64,000 nt of DNA from Effrenium voratum. Lineage: Eukaryota > Sar > Dinophyceae > Suessiales > Symbiodiniaceae. Under the pieces are notes generated by a model. That model was not told the DNA's origin. It did no database searches and saw nothing but the letters and a program-made list of their open reading frames with translations. Below, piece after piece: positions 22,990 through 33,700 of this stretch (the first letter of the stretch is position 1; the number at the start of each line of letters is the position of its first letter). The stretch spans positions 1 through 64,000 of the forward strand of contig CAUJNA010001247.1 of NCBI GenBank assembly GCA_963377175.1, given 5' to 3'. The translations under genes and the position numbers were made by a program.

Positions 22990-24116
22990 AAAAACAGGGA
23001 GGGCGCTGGGCGGAGCTGAGGCAGCAAGTCCAGGGGGCGCAGGCGGAGGTTGGCCGGCTGCTGGAGAGCAGCAAAGGGAAACCGCCGCGCAGGCCCAGAT
23101 GCTCAGGTTCGAGATCCTGCTGGCAAGGCAGGCCAACGAGGCAGAGGTTAAGTCTGCTGTGCTGGAAGCGGAAGAAAGGCAGAGAGACGTCTACTTGGAT
23201 GACGCGGCGGCGCTTCTAATCAAGCACCAAAATCGGCAGAAAGCAGAAGCCGACAACCACGGGAAAAAGCTCGAAGCTTACCGCTCGAGGATGAGAGCAG
23301 AGGTGCTGAAGCTCAACGGCGAGCTGAGGGCCTTGGCGAAGGGACCTAGCAGCAGCGGCGGCGCCAGGCCTAGCAGCAGCAGCGGCGGCGCCAGCCCAAA
23401 GAAGAAAAAACAAGACAAGAAACAAACGAAGCGTCGAAAGAAGGAGCAGAAGAAGTCGTTGCCGGCTGCCACGGGAACTGAGGCAAAGGTATCCGGTGCT
23501 GCGCCAGACGCAATGGCTCTGGTACGTGGGGCGCTGACAGGCAGATGCCTTTTGGTCTCTGGTTCACCGCGCTCGGGCAAATCTACGTTAGTTGCCCATG
23601 CGTTGGACAAGATAGGCAGCTGCTTTGCGAAGGCCGAAGGCAAACTTTGGCGCTATGAGGGCCCAGGCGACTTCGTGTGCTACTCCCTATGTCTGGATAC
23701 ATACTGGAAGCGTGAGGCCATTCCAGTACGAGGAGGCCCTGGAGGATGATGTCAAGCAGGTTCGCAAGAAGATCCCCTCTGCAGTGATCTTCATGGACGG
23801 CCATCAGGCCATCGGAACCAAATTCCTGCGAGATGAGGCTGATCTTTGCATCTGGAGAAATTCCAAGGTGAGGGACCTCGAGAAGTACAAGGGCTCTTGG
23901 GAGCGGCACACAGCCTTCTGCAGGCAGAATGTGGATGCCATCAATGCGGCGGTCTGTATTCCAGCTGGAAGCGGGGTGGAGGCGGCGTGCAGGATCCTGC
24001 TTGAGGCAGCGCTTGCCGTGGACAAGAAACAAAAGAACCGTCAAAAGAAGGAGCAGAAGAAAAAGAAGGATGGCAAGAAGGCGCCTGGGAAAATGTTTTG
24101 CGGCTTCAAACTTTAA
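22990..24116 (+). CDS. Coiled-coil P-loop NTPase-like protein, with frame breaks
   Basis: The clear part begins at an ATG at 23,099, but helical coding resembling ELRQQVQGAQAEVGRLLE (about 23,015-23,068) precedes it in another frame. Residues 1-75 form a coiled coil, then a Ser/Gly linker and a Lys-rich basic stretch (about 23,400-23,460). LLVSGSPRSGKSTLVAHAL (about 23,548-23,603) is a Walker A P-loop. The frame stops at 23,749, but coding clearly continues in the next frame from about 23,715 (PFQYEEALEDDVKQVRKKIP), then SAVIFMDGHQ, a Walker B-like strand, and a basic tail ending at 24,116. The break is a one-base shift, or an intron boundary I cannot place. It should bind ATP or GTP. The substrate is unknown. 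It may be a host gene or pseudogene. Confidence 0.5.
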
Positions 24117-25373
24117 AGCGCATTTTCTGTCACGCATCATGGCTTTCCAGTCTGCTGGGCGGCACAGGAAAAGGAAAAAGACACTGATGAGGCTCGCGAC
24201 CAAGTTGTTGTTTTTTGCGCTTGCGACATTGCCGCTTCACTGCGCTGTGAAAGCGCTACTTACTTTGACATCGCGCTGAGAGAGCGCTTGTTGCTAGCAC
24301 GCATGTTCTTGCTGAAAAGCTGGCGTGTGCGCAGGAATCGTCCAACACCAAGTGTCTCAAAGAGTTCGACCTCAACCCTGGCAAGTCTTCGGCTAAGAAG
24401 AGGCCTGTTTTGCTTTGATGACAGACGAGCTCGTCATGTCAAGTGTGCATCATATTATGACGTCCCTGGCAGGAAGCGAGCATGAGAAGTCCGATGCGCT
24501 AAAGGCTGTAGAGCCCCGTGCTTGATTCAGAAGCCTGCGCCAACATCTGGGGGCACTGGTCAGAACAGGGATTGGTTGTTGATACTCAAGGTTTGGTTTT
24601 GGTTTGGCCCCCTGATAAACGCTGACCGATTGTTTTTGGCTTGTCATGATGGTCGCTATATTAGGTCGGTTTACCCCTAGGTTCTTCAAGGTGTTCCCTT
24701 TCTCTGACCCTTGCTCATTGCGTTTCACCTGCCTGAAGACGCTGGCGTGGACATCCCCAGTGCTTCTTGCCCCCAACATCTGGAGCCCTCGAACACTTAG
24801 CCCAGACAACTTTGAACATCTTGCGCTTTGTTCGGGAAAGACTGGCCGAAAGCTTCGACTTGACAGAACAAATATTCGAGAAGGTTCCAGTGTTGAAGGG
24901 GCTGGTAATACACGCACCTGCCTGTACCGAGCGGGCAAGACGGTCAGTGTGTTTACTCACTGTTGTTTCAACTTGACAACATACGCCATTTTGGCTCAAG
25001 CAACAGCCAGCATACATGCTTACTGGACCAGCTTGCATTTTCAACTGCTTTGCTTTGCATTTTTCAACAGCTTTGCTTTGCCTTTTTTTTCAACAGCTTG
25101 CTTTGCTTTTTCAACATTTGTGGAATTTCAGCTGCCTTGAATGGCCTTTCCACAGTGACACAACTACAGAGCAGCAATCAGCAGCGTGACACGCGCGTCC
25201 AGTGAGCCGGCCCCATGGTTTGCTTTGCTTAACCATATGCGCAGACGCTCAGCACTGGCCAAAGGTCAGGCGGCATTGCGAAATCCAATTATTCTTGCAG
25301 TGCCTCTATCTGCACGCGATATCTATTCTACGAGGGCCGTAGCCTTGGTGGGCTTTGTGGCTGGCTTTTCTTT
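24117..25373. other. No confident gene; contains a spliced-leader relict
   Basis: About 1.25 kb without a convincing coding region on either strand. Its most notable content is the spliced-leader match at 24,985-25,000, followed by a T-rich stretch with repeated TTTCAACAGCTTTGCTTTGC-like units (25,035-25,125). Confidence 0.5.
24985..25000 (+). other. Spliced-leader relict
   Basis: GCCATTTTGGCTCAAG is identical to the last 16 bases of the conserved dinoflagellate trans-spliced leader; the preceding bases (ATAC) diverge. The next bases are CAACAG, not the GT donor of a leader RNA gene, so this looks like a leader attached to a formerly trans-spliced mRNA that was reverse-transcribed back into the genome. 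Confidence 0.7.
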
Positions 25374-27120
25374 TTGCTTATTTTTGCTGGAATGGCTTTT
25401 CTAGCGGAGTCCGATGAGGAGGTCCAGGCAGGCGGTGCCGCACTTACCCCCAGGGTTGCAGTGGTCAAGCGTTTTCGCAGGGACAGTGACTTAACTTCCC
25501 CTGACACGCTTTCCTCTTCGGATTCCCCGAGCAGTTTTGTGCTGGTGGAGTCCCCGCGTCGGGACACGTGCAGCCAGGTTGCCCAGGCACAGTCGAGGCC
25601 ACCTGCACGCAGCCTCTTGCAGGCTACCCCCAAAACTCGGCCCCGCGCGGGCCCGCTTCCCCCACCAACCTTTGCTTGACACGCCACCAGCATTTGGGGC
25701 CTTCCTGCACCATGCTTTTGTCCCCCCACAGACGGACAGGTTCTGGGGTCCCACGGGCACCACGACGGCGAGTGCCAATCCCCGCATGGGAGAGCCAACC
25801 CGCTTCGCACATCACGCGTTCAGGAACTCAACCACAGGTGCCGAGCCAATCCGTCAGCGTTGCAGGGACTGCGGATTCCGCAGGCCCCTATGAAACCGCA
25901 GGAAGGCATGCAGTCCCAATCTCAGCTTCACCAGGCGAGGCGCTACACATGTGGCAGCTATTACTGCACAGGGTGCGTGCATTCAGCACGGTGGTTCAGG
26001 ACATGGAACAAAGCAGCCATTCTTCACAACTAGCTTCCAGCCTTTTGCAACGCCTGTCCGATACCACAGCACGAGGAGCTGGGTTTTCAGCTTAGCATCC
26101 ATGTGGTCCCACCTCAGCATCAGGTCTTGGACGCTTTACTGAACGACCAGGAGGGTTCCCCAGAGCAGAAGGGTCTCTCAGATATCTCCAATGTGTTGAA
26201 GGCTTTGCGATGGGGTACCAAGCTGCTTCAGTTGCCTTTTCCTGGCTTCGCAGCTCCCCCGACACGAACGCAGGGAGGCGATGCCTTTGCCCCTTAGCTT
26301 CGCGGTATTCCTCGAGGTGATGATACTTCGACAGGAATCCTCGAGGCAGCATCGGTTGTGGGCTGGCGCATTTCTGCTTTGCTTAGGTGCGTCTCTCAGG
26401 TTTGGAGATTCCCAGCATATAAAATGGTCTTAATGCGTCCGAGGCTCATGCTACCGTACTAAGACAGGGGCTGGAGTCCCCTGGGTTTGCACGTTGAGCT
26501 TTGCATCCACCCCTGCCAAGTCGCCAAAGGCATCCTGGGTTGCTCATTGGCTTGCGTTGAATGGAGCAGTATGGCAGGAGCTTCGCGAGGCATTTGGCCA
26601 GTCAACCGAACCGGATTGCCTTCTGTTTGCATGGGATGGGCAGGCGTTCACCCCGCTTTCCTTTGCGCAGTGCACCAAGGCCCTCCGAGCTTTTCTCAGG
26701 GCTTACGGTATGCAGGATTCTCAAGTGGCGCAGTACCGGATGCACAGCTTCAAGGCCACCATGCTTCGCTGGATGAATCAGCTCCTCCTGGGAGACAGAG
26801 CCAGGGCTGAACAGGGGCACCACAAACATAAAGACAGCGTTGGGCTTTACGGCAGGGATGACGTCTGGCACAGTCTTGGGGCGCAGCAGCAGGTCTGGCA
26901 GAGAATCAAGTTGGGATGGAGGCCGCATATCCCGTTGCACAGGGGCGGACAGCTTCCTGACCAGGACGTGCCCGTGCACCTCCAAACCTTTACTTCAGAG
27001 GCACCCATCCACCCATGCTTCCCTCTGCAGGCCAGCGACCCAGCTCGAGCCGGAGATGGATATGGCATCCGTCACCACACCATCGAGTCCTTCGCAAGTG
27101 CCGGAGCCTTCACTTGGTGA
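25374..27120 (+). pseudogene. Tyrosine recombinase of a DIRS-like element (second family)
   Basis: The clear part is 26,494-27,120. It reads WDGQAFTPLSFAQCTKALRA, then QYRMHSFKATMLRWMNQLLL (Arg, His, Lys), EQGHHKH (His/His box) and VGLYGRDDVW, a candidate Tyr nucleophile. These match the C-terminal half of DIRS-type tyrosine recombinases. Upstream (25,374-26,480) several short frames give a Ser/Pro-rich start (EESDEEVQAGG-like) and a helical piece (HVVPPQHQVLDALLNDQEGS, 26,100-26,160), probably the protein's N-terminal half in a decayed state. It differs from the recombinase at 1.3-2.9 kb. No reverse transcriptase is seen beside it. Confidence 0.7.
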
Positions 27121-27694
27121 GTGTGAGGAATTCAGTTTCGTTCAGTCAGCGTCCAGCTTAGTTTTGCATGTGGCCAACGCAGATGGCAGACCAGTGTGCG
27201 GGGTCATTGCCAAAGGATTTGTACAGGTGTCCGAACCCCGTCGGGAGCATAAGCCCTGCCGCCACCCCGCTTGCGTCAAGGCCGTGAGCCTCTGAGTTTT
27301 TTGCTTCGCCACCGCGGGGGGACTTTAAGAGCAGGCAGTTCACATTCTGCTTTCCTTCCTAACGGGGGAACAGTTCTGCGTTTTTGCTTCGCCGCCGCTG
27401 GATGGCCATGAAGAGCAGTTTCCTCCTTTTTTTTTTCTTTCTTTCTCCCCTTTTCACCTGGCTTCGCGTTTTGCCACGGGGTGGTCTCCACGCATCAATC
27501 TTGCTCTTTGGGAAAAACATTGCGGAGCCACGCACCAACCTGCGCCGCATGTTGCATGGTTCATGGGATGGTCCTTGGCACGCATGCCAGGTGATCTCAA
27601 ACTCGCATCTGTGCGTCTCGCGGTTTCTGGTTTCAGCTTAGGCGCTTAGCGGTTTCTTCTGCTTCTTTACCCCACGTGTAGCGGTGCTTTTGCA
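27121..27694. other. Untranslated or decayed interval
   Basis: No gene seen. It contains a pyrimidine-rich run (TTTTTTTTCTTTCTTTCTCC, 27,427-27,450). It separates the recombinase remnant from the next gag-like gene and may be element-terminal sequence. Confidence 0.4.
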
Positions 27695-28616
27695 ATGGCA
27701 TCACCGGAAGAAATCGCGGCAGCCGGAGGCCACCTGTCCTCTGAGGACTATGCAACTCCGCTGACAAAAGAGGAACAGCGGAGCGCTAGCCCAACCTGCT
27801 GTTCCGCGGTCTGGGGGATCCCGGCTACCAGCCCACCCAAGCTTTCAGCGCCGGCAACGATTCCCAAGAGCTCAAGTAGCTCGGAGCCCCCCGCTACACA
27901 GAGCTCGCTTAGCTCAACACCGGCCGATGGCGCCCAGCAACCTCCGGGGGGAGGTTTCGCAAGCCACCGCACGTGGCTTCGCTTCACATGGGGCCAGTTG
28001 AGCCCACGCATGCGAGCAGCGCTTCTGCTTCGCAGGGTCGGTTGAGAGACCCAGTCCTCCCCGCAGGGAGACGGTGCTCGCTCAGCACCAGGGCCAGGTG
28101 TGCCCCAACATGCAAGCAGCGCTTCTGCTTTGCAAGGTCCGCGTTACTTCCCAGCCCGGGAGGTGCGTACGCTTCGCTTTGAGTGCCGGGAACAGTGCAG
28201 TGGGTGCAATGAAGGACACTGTGGCAGAGCCGGAGAAGGCTCATTGAAACCCAATCCACACAGCTGCCGCAACTGCTATGGACTCCTTCGCCGACAGCGC
28301 ATTATGAAGGAATGGCAGGAATGGGACAAGAGCGCCCCTACGCTTCGCGGGCGGGGGATGACGATGCAGGGTACACCGAGGAGCCAGCCCCGCCTAGCGA
28401 GGGCGTACCTCCGCCTGAGGACAACCCTTTTGCTTTGCAGGCACCGGATTCCCAGCCAGGGCCACCGCCACCACCAGTGGCTGCACCGTGGGACCGGCGC
28501 CCATACACGCCCACCCCGCATCAGCCTGATGATGCTTCGCACAATGCGCAGCAGGCGGAGACTCAAAATTCCTGGGGCGCTTCCTCATGGAACCGCAATG
28601 AGTGGGGGTGGGGGAA
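27695..28616 (+). pseudogene. Pro-rich, Cys-containing retroelement protein, cut by the AT-rich island
   Basis: An ATG at 27,695 opens MASPEEIAAAGGHLSSEDYA followed by a Ser/Pro-rich stretch. Coding moves to another frame at about 28,160, RTLRFECREQCSGCNEGHCG then HSCRNCYGLLRRQRIMKEWQ (to about 28,325), with Cys spacing suggestive of a zinc-binding module. A third frame (28,312-28,615) is Pro/Gln-rich and ends WNRNEWGWGKKY exactly where GC-moderate sequence turns AT-rich. I read it as the gag or accessory ORF of a DIRS-like element, decayed and interrupted by the Polinton-like island. The function is unknown. Confidence 0.45.
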
Positions 28617-29043
28617 AAAATACAAGAACATATCTTGAGCGAAGTAAAATAATTTTCAGAACAACTTACCAAAATATAAAATATAGGTTTATAATTCAAA
28701 TATTAAACAAGGTTAATACATTATTCATATTCATTAACCTTATCTAATTCCTTGAAAAATAATTTTACTTCATTGAAATATTATATAAGGTTAAGAAGTT
28801 ATTCTACATATTAACCTTATACAATTTTATGTAAAATATTTATTAATAAAAATAATGTTAATTTTCTTCTGCCTGTTTCATTTCTAAATTTCTTTTATGC
28901 TTATTTGTTTTATTTTTGTTGTATTTCTTTATACTAGTTTTACTAGTAAAACTTCCTTGAAAATATAATCAATATTCCTTGAAACTAAATCTATAAATCC
29001 AAATCATAAATCTTACAATGTTTTTTATTGTAAGGTTTATGGG
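28617..29043. other. AT-rich left margin with two hairpins
   Basis: No gene. Contains stem-loops at 28,709-28,741 (9-bp stem AAGGTTAAT/ATTAACCTT) and 28,784-28,821 (11-bp stem TATAAGGTTAA/TTAACCTTATA), and two oppositely oriented copies of a GAAGTAAAATAATTTTC-like sequence (about 28,640 and about 28,755). These could be remains of terminal sequence, but no partner is found at the right edge. Confidence 0.6.
29005..29041 (-). terminator. 3'-end hairpin, 15-bp stem
   Basis: Arms 29,005-29,019 and 29,027-29,041 pair over 15 bp with one mismatch and a 7-nt T-rich loop. It begins 3 nt past the stop of the gene ending at 29,044. A near-identical hairpin lies at 29,665-29,702. Hairpins at transcript ends act as polyadenylation/termination signals in mimiviruses and their virophages; that role here is inference. 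Confidence 0.65.
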
Positions 29044-29576
29044 TTAATTTTTCCATTTAAGTTCAGGATAATAATTTAATTGACAAATCTCACTTATTTC
29101 ATACATCATTTTAAAAATAATATTAATATCCCTCGCTGTATTTTTAACATTAAACTTTTTGTAAATTTCAATATAAAATTTGATATATTCTTTAATATCT
29201 TCTCCTTTCTCTTGACTATAACACAACATCAATAATATATCAGAAATCATTACATATTTTTTCTTACTGATTTTAAGAAACTGTTTAACATATTCGTAAG
29301 GTGGTAATTTATTTACAGTTAAAAATATCAAAATGTCATCTTCTACATTTCTATTATGTCTTCCTTTTTTCTCAACACACAATTGATTATAGCTTGGTTA
29401 TCTCTCCAGGTTTTACAATTTTCACATACATCTTCTTCATCCATTGAATAATCAATAATATTATTTATTATTCCATTAGGTAAATTTAATTTATACAATT
29501 CCATATTTTCTTTTTTGAAGTGGCAACAGTCATAGCATTTCTTATTAATATACTTATTGATTTCAATACCGCTCAT
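29044..29576 (-). pseudogene. Small Cys-motif protein, frame-broken paralogue of 29,698-30,345
   Basis: An ATG at 29,576 opens 77 codons with KKCYDCCHFKKENMELYKLN, then VCENCKTWRDN. That frame stops at 29,343, but coding continues in a second frame (from about 29,380; VEDDILIFLTVNKLPPYEYV) to 29,044. The switch falls in a run of six T at 29,365-29,370, so a one-base length error or mutation there would account for it. The Cys spacing (CXXC, then CXXC about 40 residues later) and the LYKLxLP segment match the neighbouring 215-residue protein, so the two are duplicates. The function is unknown. The hairpin after its stop is duplicated too. Confidence 0.6.
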
Positions 29577-29603
29577 TTTCTCACTAATATATTAAGTCAC
29601 TAT

Positions 29604-29615
29604 TTCCTTAAGTCA
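29604..29615 (-). promoter_or_regulatory. Candidate promoter motif
   Basis: TGACTTAAGGAA on the coding strand, 28 nt upstream of the ATG at 29,576. A second TGACTTAA lies between it and the start (29,592-29,599). The same motif recurs before three other genes of the island. Confidence 0.55.
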
Positions 29616-29664
29616 TTTTCAAAGAATGAATATAAACTTAAATTATTAACAAAATATTACAAAT

Positions 29665-29702
29665 CATAAATCTTACAATTTATTTTTATTGTAAGGTTTA
29701 TG
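29665..29702 (-). terminator. 3'-end hairpin, 15-bp stem
   Basis: Arms 29,665-29,679 and 29,688-29,702 pair over 15 bp with one mismatch. It includes the TAA stop (29,698-29,700) of the 215-residue gene. The arms are identical to those at 29,005-29,041; only the loop differs. Confidence 0.65.
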
Positions 29703-30345
29703 GGTTAAAATAATAGTCAGGCAATATGTCTTCAAATATGTAATCTACATATTTACCTATATCATCTTCATCTATATATTTGATATTGTCTTTTCCTATT
29801 ATTGAATAAATATATTCCCAGAAAAACAAATTAACTAATAGACATTCTTTATATTTAGTGTTGTAGTAATACCATATACTATATTCAGTTACTCTAAATT
29901 CGTTCAAGACTTCATTTATTTTATCTTTGTCTAATAAATGCCAGTCAATCCATTCAAACAAATAACGGTATTTTTTGACAAATGCTTTATATGGTTTAAT
30001 TGCGTTTATTCCTCCAAACCTCCTAATTAAATCTATATTATTAAAGAATTCATCAATTTCATTTTCAAATGACTTTCTGGAAATCTTCTGGTAAAAGTGT
30101 ATAGGAAATCTTGCTTGGTGTCGCATAAAGAATTTTAACTGTAATTGAAACTTTGTATATCCCTTATCCTTATGTTCTTCAAGAAAAAACTTTTCAAGGT
30201 CTCTTGTTATACAGCATTGATTGCAATATACATTATATTCACTTATTTTATTACATAGATTGTCGGGTAATAACTTATACAATGTTATATTAACATCATT
30301 CTTTGTATTTTTACAGCATTCGCACTTGTTATAGTTAAACAACAT
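29698..30345 (-). CDS. Hypothetical Cys-motif protein, 215 residues
   Basis: Intact frame from the ATG at 30,345 (MLFNYNKCECCKNTKNDVNI). The first 60 residues hold CECC, then LYKLLPDNLCNKISEYNVYC and CNQCC, a likely small zinc-binding module. The rest is helical and aromatic-rich (FLEEHKDKGYTKFQLQLKFF; WYYYNTKYKECLLVNLFFWE) and ends DILPDYYFNP. I do not recognise the family. It is the intact paralogue of the broken gene at 29,044-29,576. It sits downstream of the polymerase on the same strand, with the conserved upstream motif and a 3' hairpin. Confidence 0.7.
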   Translation of the reverse strand: MLFNYNKCECCKNTKNDVNITLYKLLPDNLCNKISEYNVYCNQCCITRDLEKFFLEEHKDKGYTKFQLQLKFFMRHQARFPIHFYQKISRKSFENEIDEFFNNIDLIRRFGGINAIKPYKAFVKKYRYLFEWIDWHLLDKDKINEVLNEFRVTEYSIWYYYNTKYKECLLVNLFFWEYIYSIIGKDNIKYIDEDDIGKYVDYIFEDILPDYYFNP

Positions 30346-30371
30346 TTCACTATAATATATTGAGTCATTAT

Positions 30372-30383
30372 TTCCTTAAGTCA
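30372..30383 (-). promoter_or_regulatory. Candidate promoter motif
   Basis: TGACTTAAGGAA on the coding strand, 27 nt upstream of the ATG at 30,345. The flanks (AAATGACTTAAGGAAATA) match those at 29,604. Confidence 0.55.
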
Positions 30384-30386
30384 TTT

Positions 30387-30722
30387 TTAACGAAGTACAT
30401 GAGATATTTTTTGTTTTTGTATTTCTATAAGTCGTTCATATCCTCTGACCACTCCGTCAAAACTAAACACATAATTTACAGAACTTTCACCTGCTAATTC
30501 ACAAGTTTTTATTAATTCATTAAAATCTTTCTTCAACTGCGTCTCATCATGCTCTAATTCAAGGCATGATCTAAACCCTTCATAAAAGTCTTTCTTGTTA
30601 GCTTTAAAGTATTTAACATCTAGCAAAGCATATTTATCTCTTTCATCTTCATAGTGTTCTTTTACCTTTCTCATTTCTTTTATTAATTCTATTCGTTCTT
30701 TTATTTCTGCGTGTATCTTCAT
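30387..30722 (-). CDS. Hypothetical helical protein, 111 residues
   Basis: Starts at the ATG at 30,722 (MKIHAEIKERIELIKEMRKV), 48 nt after the polymerase stop. The N-terminal 45 residues are highly charged and predicted helical, possibly coiled coil. A short hydrophobic/aromatic segment follows (SVNYVFSFDGVVRGYERLIE). I see no zinc or membrane motif and do not recognise the family. TGACTTAA occurs just upstream (30,730-30,737), a partial version of the island's motif. It is probably expressed with or just after the polymerase gene. Confidence 0.55.
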   Translation of the reverse strand: MKIHAEIKERIELIKEMRKVKEHYEDERDKYALLDVKYFKANKKDFYEGFRSCLELEHDETQLKKDFNELIKTCELAGESSVNYVFSFDGVVRGYERLIEIQKQKISHVLR

Positions 30723-30755
30723 TACTACATTAAGTCATCATCTCTTTAATTCTCC

Positions 30756-30774
30756 ATGATGACTATGTCATCAT
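30756..30774 (-). terminator. Hairpin at the polymerase stop
   Basis: Perfect 8-bp stem ATGATGAC/GTCATCAT with a 3-nt loop, overlapping the TGA stop of the polymerase gene (30,771-30,773). Confidence 0.45.
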
Positions 30775-33700
30775 ATTATTCCATTTTCAATAGAATAATG
30801 ACCATATGCTAAACTATCACCTGTATTAGTCCAGTATCTTTTATTTTCATAACTATTCAAACTAATCTTTGTTGTTCTAATACTATAAATTTTATGGTTT
30901 TTACTTCTAATACTATTGAATGATTTATGTATAACTTCATTAGTTTGTAAAACCTTATCATATTCTTTATATGTCAGTTGCCTCCTCACTATGTGCTTTG
31001 CTGCGCCCTTGCATTTCTTATGTTCTTTTTCTTCTCCATAGATTTGAAAAGCGTAACACTTAGGACGAAGTCCAATAAACCCTGTAATAATTTTGCTACT
31101 GCATTCATCCTTAAATTTACCCAACGTCTTTTTATTAGTAGTATCATAGCATTTATGATAAATAGGATAATCTGAAAAATCCATTTCATCTTTAATATCA
31201 TGAAGATCTTTATAAATGTCATCAGTCTTAGTATGAAATACAAAACTATCAGTGTCAGTATAAACCATTCTAATATTATCTCCGTATTTAGGTTTCATAA
31301 CATCATAATAAAACTTATACATATGTTGCTTACTCAAATCTAAAATACTCATTCCAATGAATATAGGTTTATCTAATTTCAATTGTGCTTTTTGTTTCTC
31401 AACTCCTACTAAATTATCGCTGATAATATGACTATGTTTAAATGATGGATTATTAACACATTTCATAAATCTTGTTTCATCACTCACTATTTCAAAATCT
31501 AAGTGTTTCCTTTTGTCTTCCATCGTTTTTCCGAACACGGCATTATTCATTAATTTGTAAACATCTTTCTCAAAATCATTGTTGGCATTCTTTCTTTTCT
31601 CAGTGTTAAATTCAATGTAAGGTTTTAATATCTCTTTCTGACTGAATTTTATTGCTCTGTGTATTTTCTTTAGTTTCAATCCGTGTTTTAAATAAAACTG
31701 TAAAGTTCTAATATGGACTACATACTTTTCTTTGTCTTTTAAATTCAATATTAATTTATTTGTTTTTTCATCTTTAGGTTTTTTCTTATTCAGTATTTCA
31801 TAAATTTCAACTTGTTTATCTGATAACATATCTGCTTTAACATTCATAATTTCAGGTGCCATTGGATAGTCATTGTGTAAATCGTGCAGTTCTTTAGGGT
31901 ATTCTAAATCAACTTCTAAGATGTATCCAGTATTACCATTAGCATAGTTTAAAATATCATCTTCTGTTATTTTAGTATCCCACTTTAAATTTTTGTATGG
32001 CAGCTTTTGTATCATTGCTAATCCATATAAGTTATCTATCATTTCATACATATCTTGGTCATAAACTAAATCTATTTCAACACCAGTTAATTTTAACATA
32101 GCATCAAAAGCAAAATTAGGCAGTGTGTAATAATATACTGGATCTAAACCGTAATCTTGAATACATACATCTCTAAAATTTTCAAAAATATCAGTTAATA
32201 AAAAAACATCTGTTTTCAAACACAAATCGTGATATTCACCCATGTTTTTAATCTTAAAGTGTTTCCATATTACTTTTGCTTTTTCATAGTCTTCATCCGT
32301 TATATTATCCTCACTTAACCTACTGTAAAACATATCTTTAGTTGGTAAACTTTCATCTTCAAACTTTTCCATTGAATTCATATAGTCATACGGATAAACT
32401 CCTTTCTCTGTTAATAAGTCCAAACATTTTTCACTTTGAATAATATCATTTTTTTTACTAAATCTAAAATTGTTCTGCCAGTTGTCTTTTATTATCCATT
32501 TTCTTTTATCTTTATCATCTGTGTTGTCATATTTTGTCAATGATACTAGTTTATCTAAAGAAGCAGTTATAAAACTAAAACTGTCCTTAACACTTAAACA
32601 ATCAAAACCGATATTAATAAACTTTTCACTGTTCTGTGCTATTACATCTATTTTCTTCTGATTACTTAACTTATCAGCATTTTGAATAATTAAATGTCCA
32701 TCATAATTTTTCATATTATGAAAAAACACTGGTATTTTAAAGTATTTATGACAAAAGTTTAAATTACAAATGCTATGAGCACAACCCCTATATTTACCTG
32801 TGAAATGGCAATGGTCGCGAACCTTCTTATATTTCTCTGCTTCCTTTTCATTCTTATAATCATATCTAAACGCGTCACCACAAATAAAACAATGAGTTGC
32901 ATTTTCAAGTCTTTCTAATTTTCATCACTCATATCAATTTCTTTATTTTCTTTCATTTTGTCTTTAATGTCTTCTCTTATCTCATTAATTTTACTACAAA
33001 AAACATTAACGGCATCACTTCCTCGATATAAATATTCATAATTAGAACCATCAACTGAATTAACCATATTCAACATAAAACCACAGGGTTTATGTTCTTG
33101 ATAATTGTAAGTTTTAATACTTTCATCTGTTGGTTTATCAACTTCCTCAGTTAAACATTCAAAGTCAGCATAAATAACAAATGGACACCTTAACTTTTTA
33201 AAGTGATGCTTGAATTTCATTTTTTCTTCTGGTTTAGGCATTTTTATTTGTTGACCTTCAACTTCCATACAACCCTTGTCATAGTGTTTCTTTAGGAGTT
33301 CGGGAGTTCCAAACCCATTTTGACAATATTTACAGAAAAACGAAGCACTACAAAATTTACTTTTCTGGCTGTTAATAAGTCTGCTCATATGCTTAATATA
33401 GGCATAATGACTAGCACCTCCCTCATCAATTCTTAACAAATCAATATGACAAGAAGCATCCTTATTTTTCAGTGCTCTATGTTTAACTATTTGCTCTGTA
33501 ACTTCATCAATTACAAAAACATTAATGGACACCTTAGGGTTTGTTCTTCAAACTTATCAATATCATCATTATTCACAGGATAATTTATTCCATCAAAGTT
33601 CAAGTCGCTTTCCACTTTTTTTATAATGATAAAAAATATTCTGGATGCTTATTTTCATAGATTTTATGATAAGCACATTCAACACAATATTTAAAACACT

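Noticed and set aside
24646..25140. 164-codon open frame near the spliced-leader relict
   Set aside because: No motif, Phe-rich end from T-rich repeats, and competing frames on the other strand.
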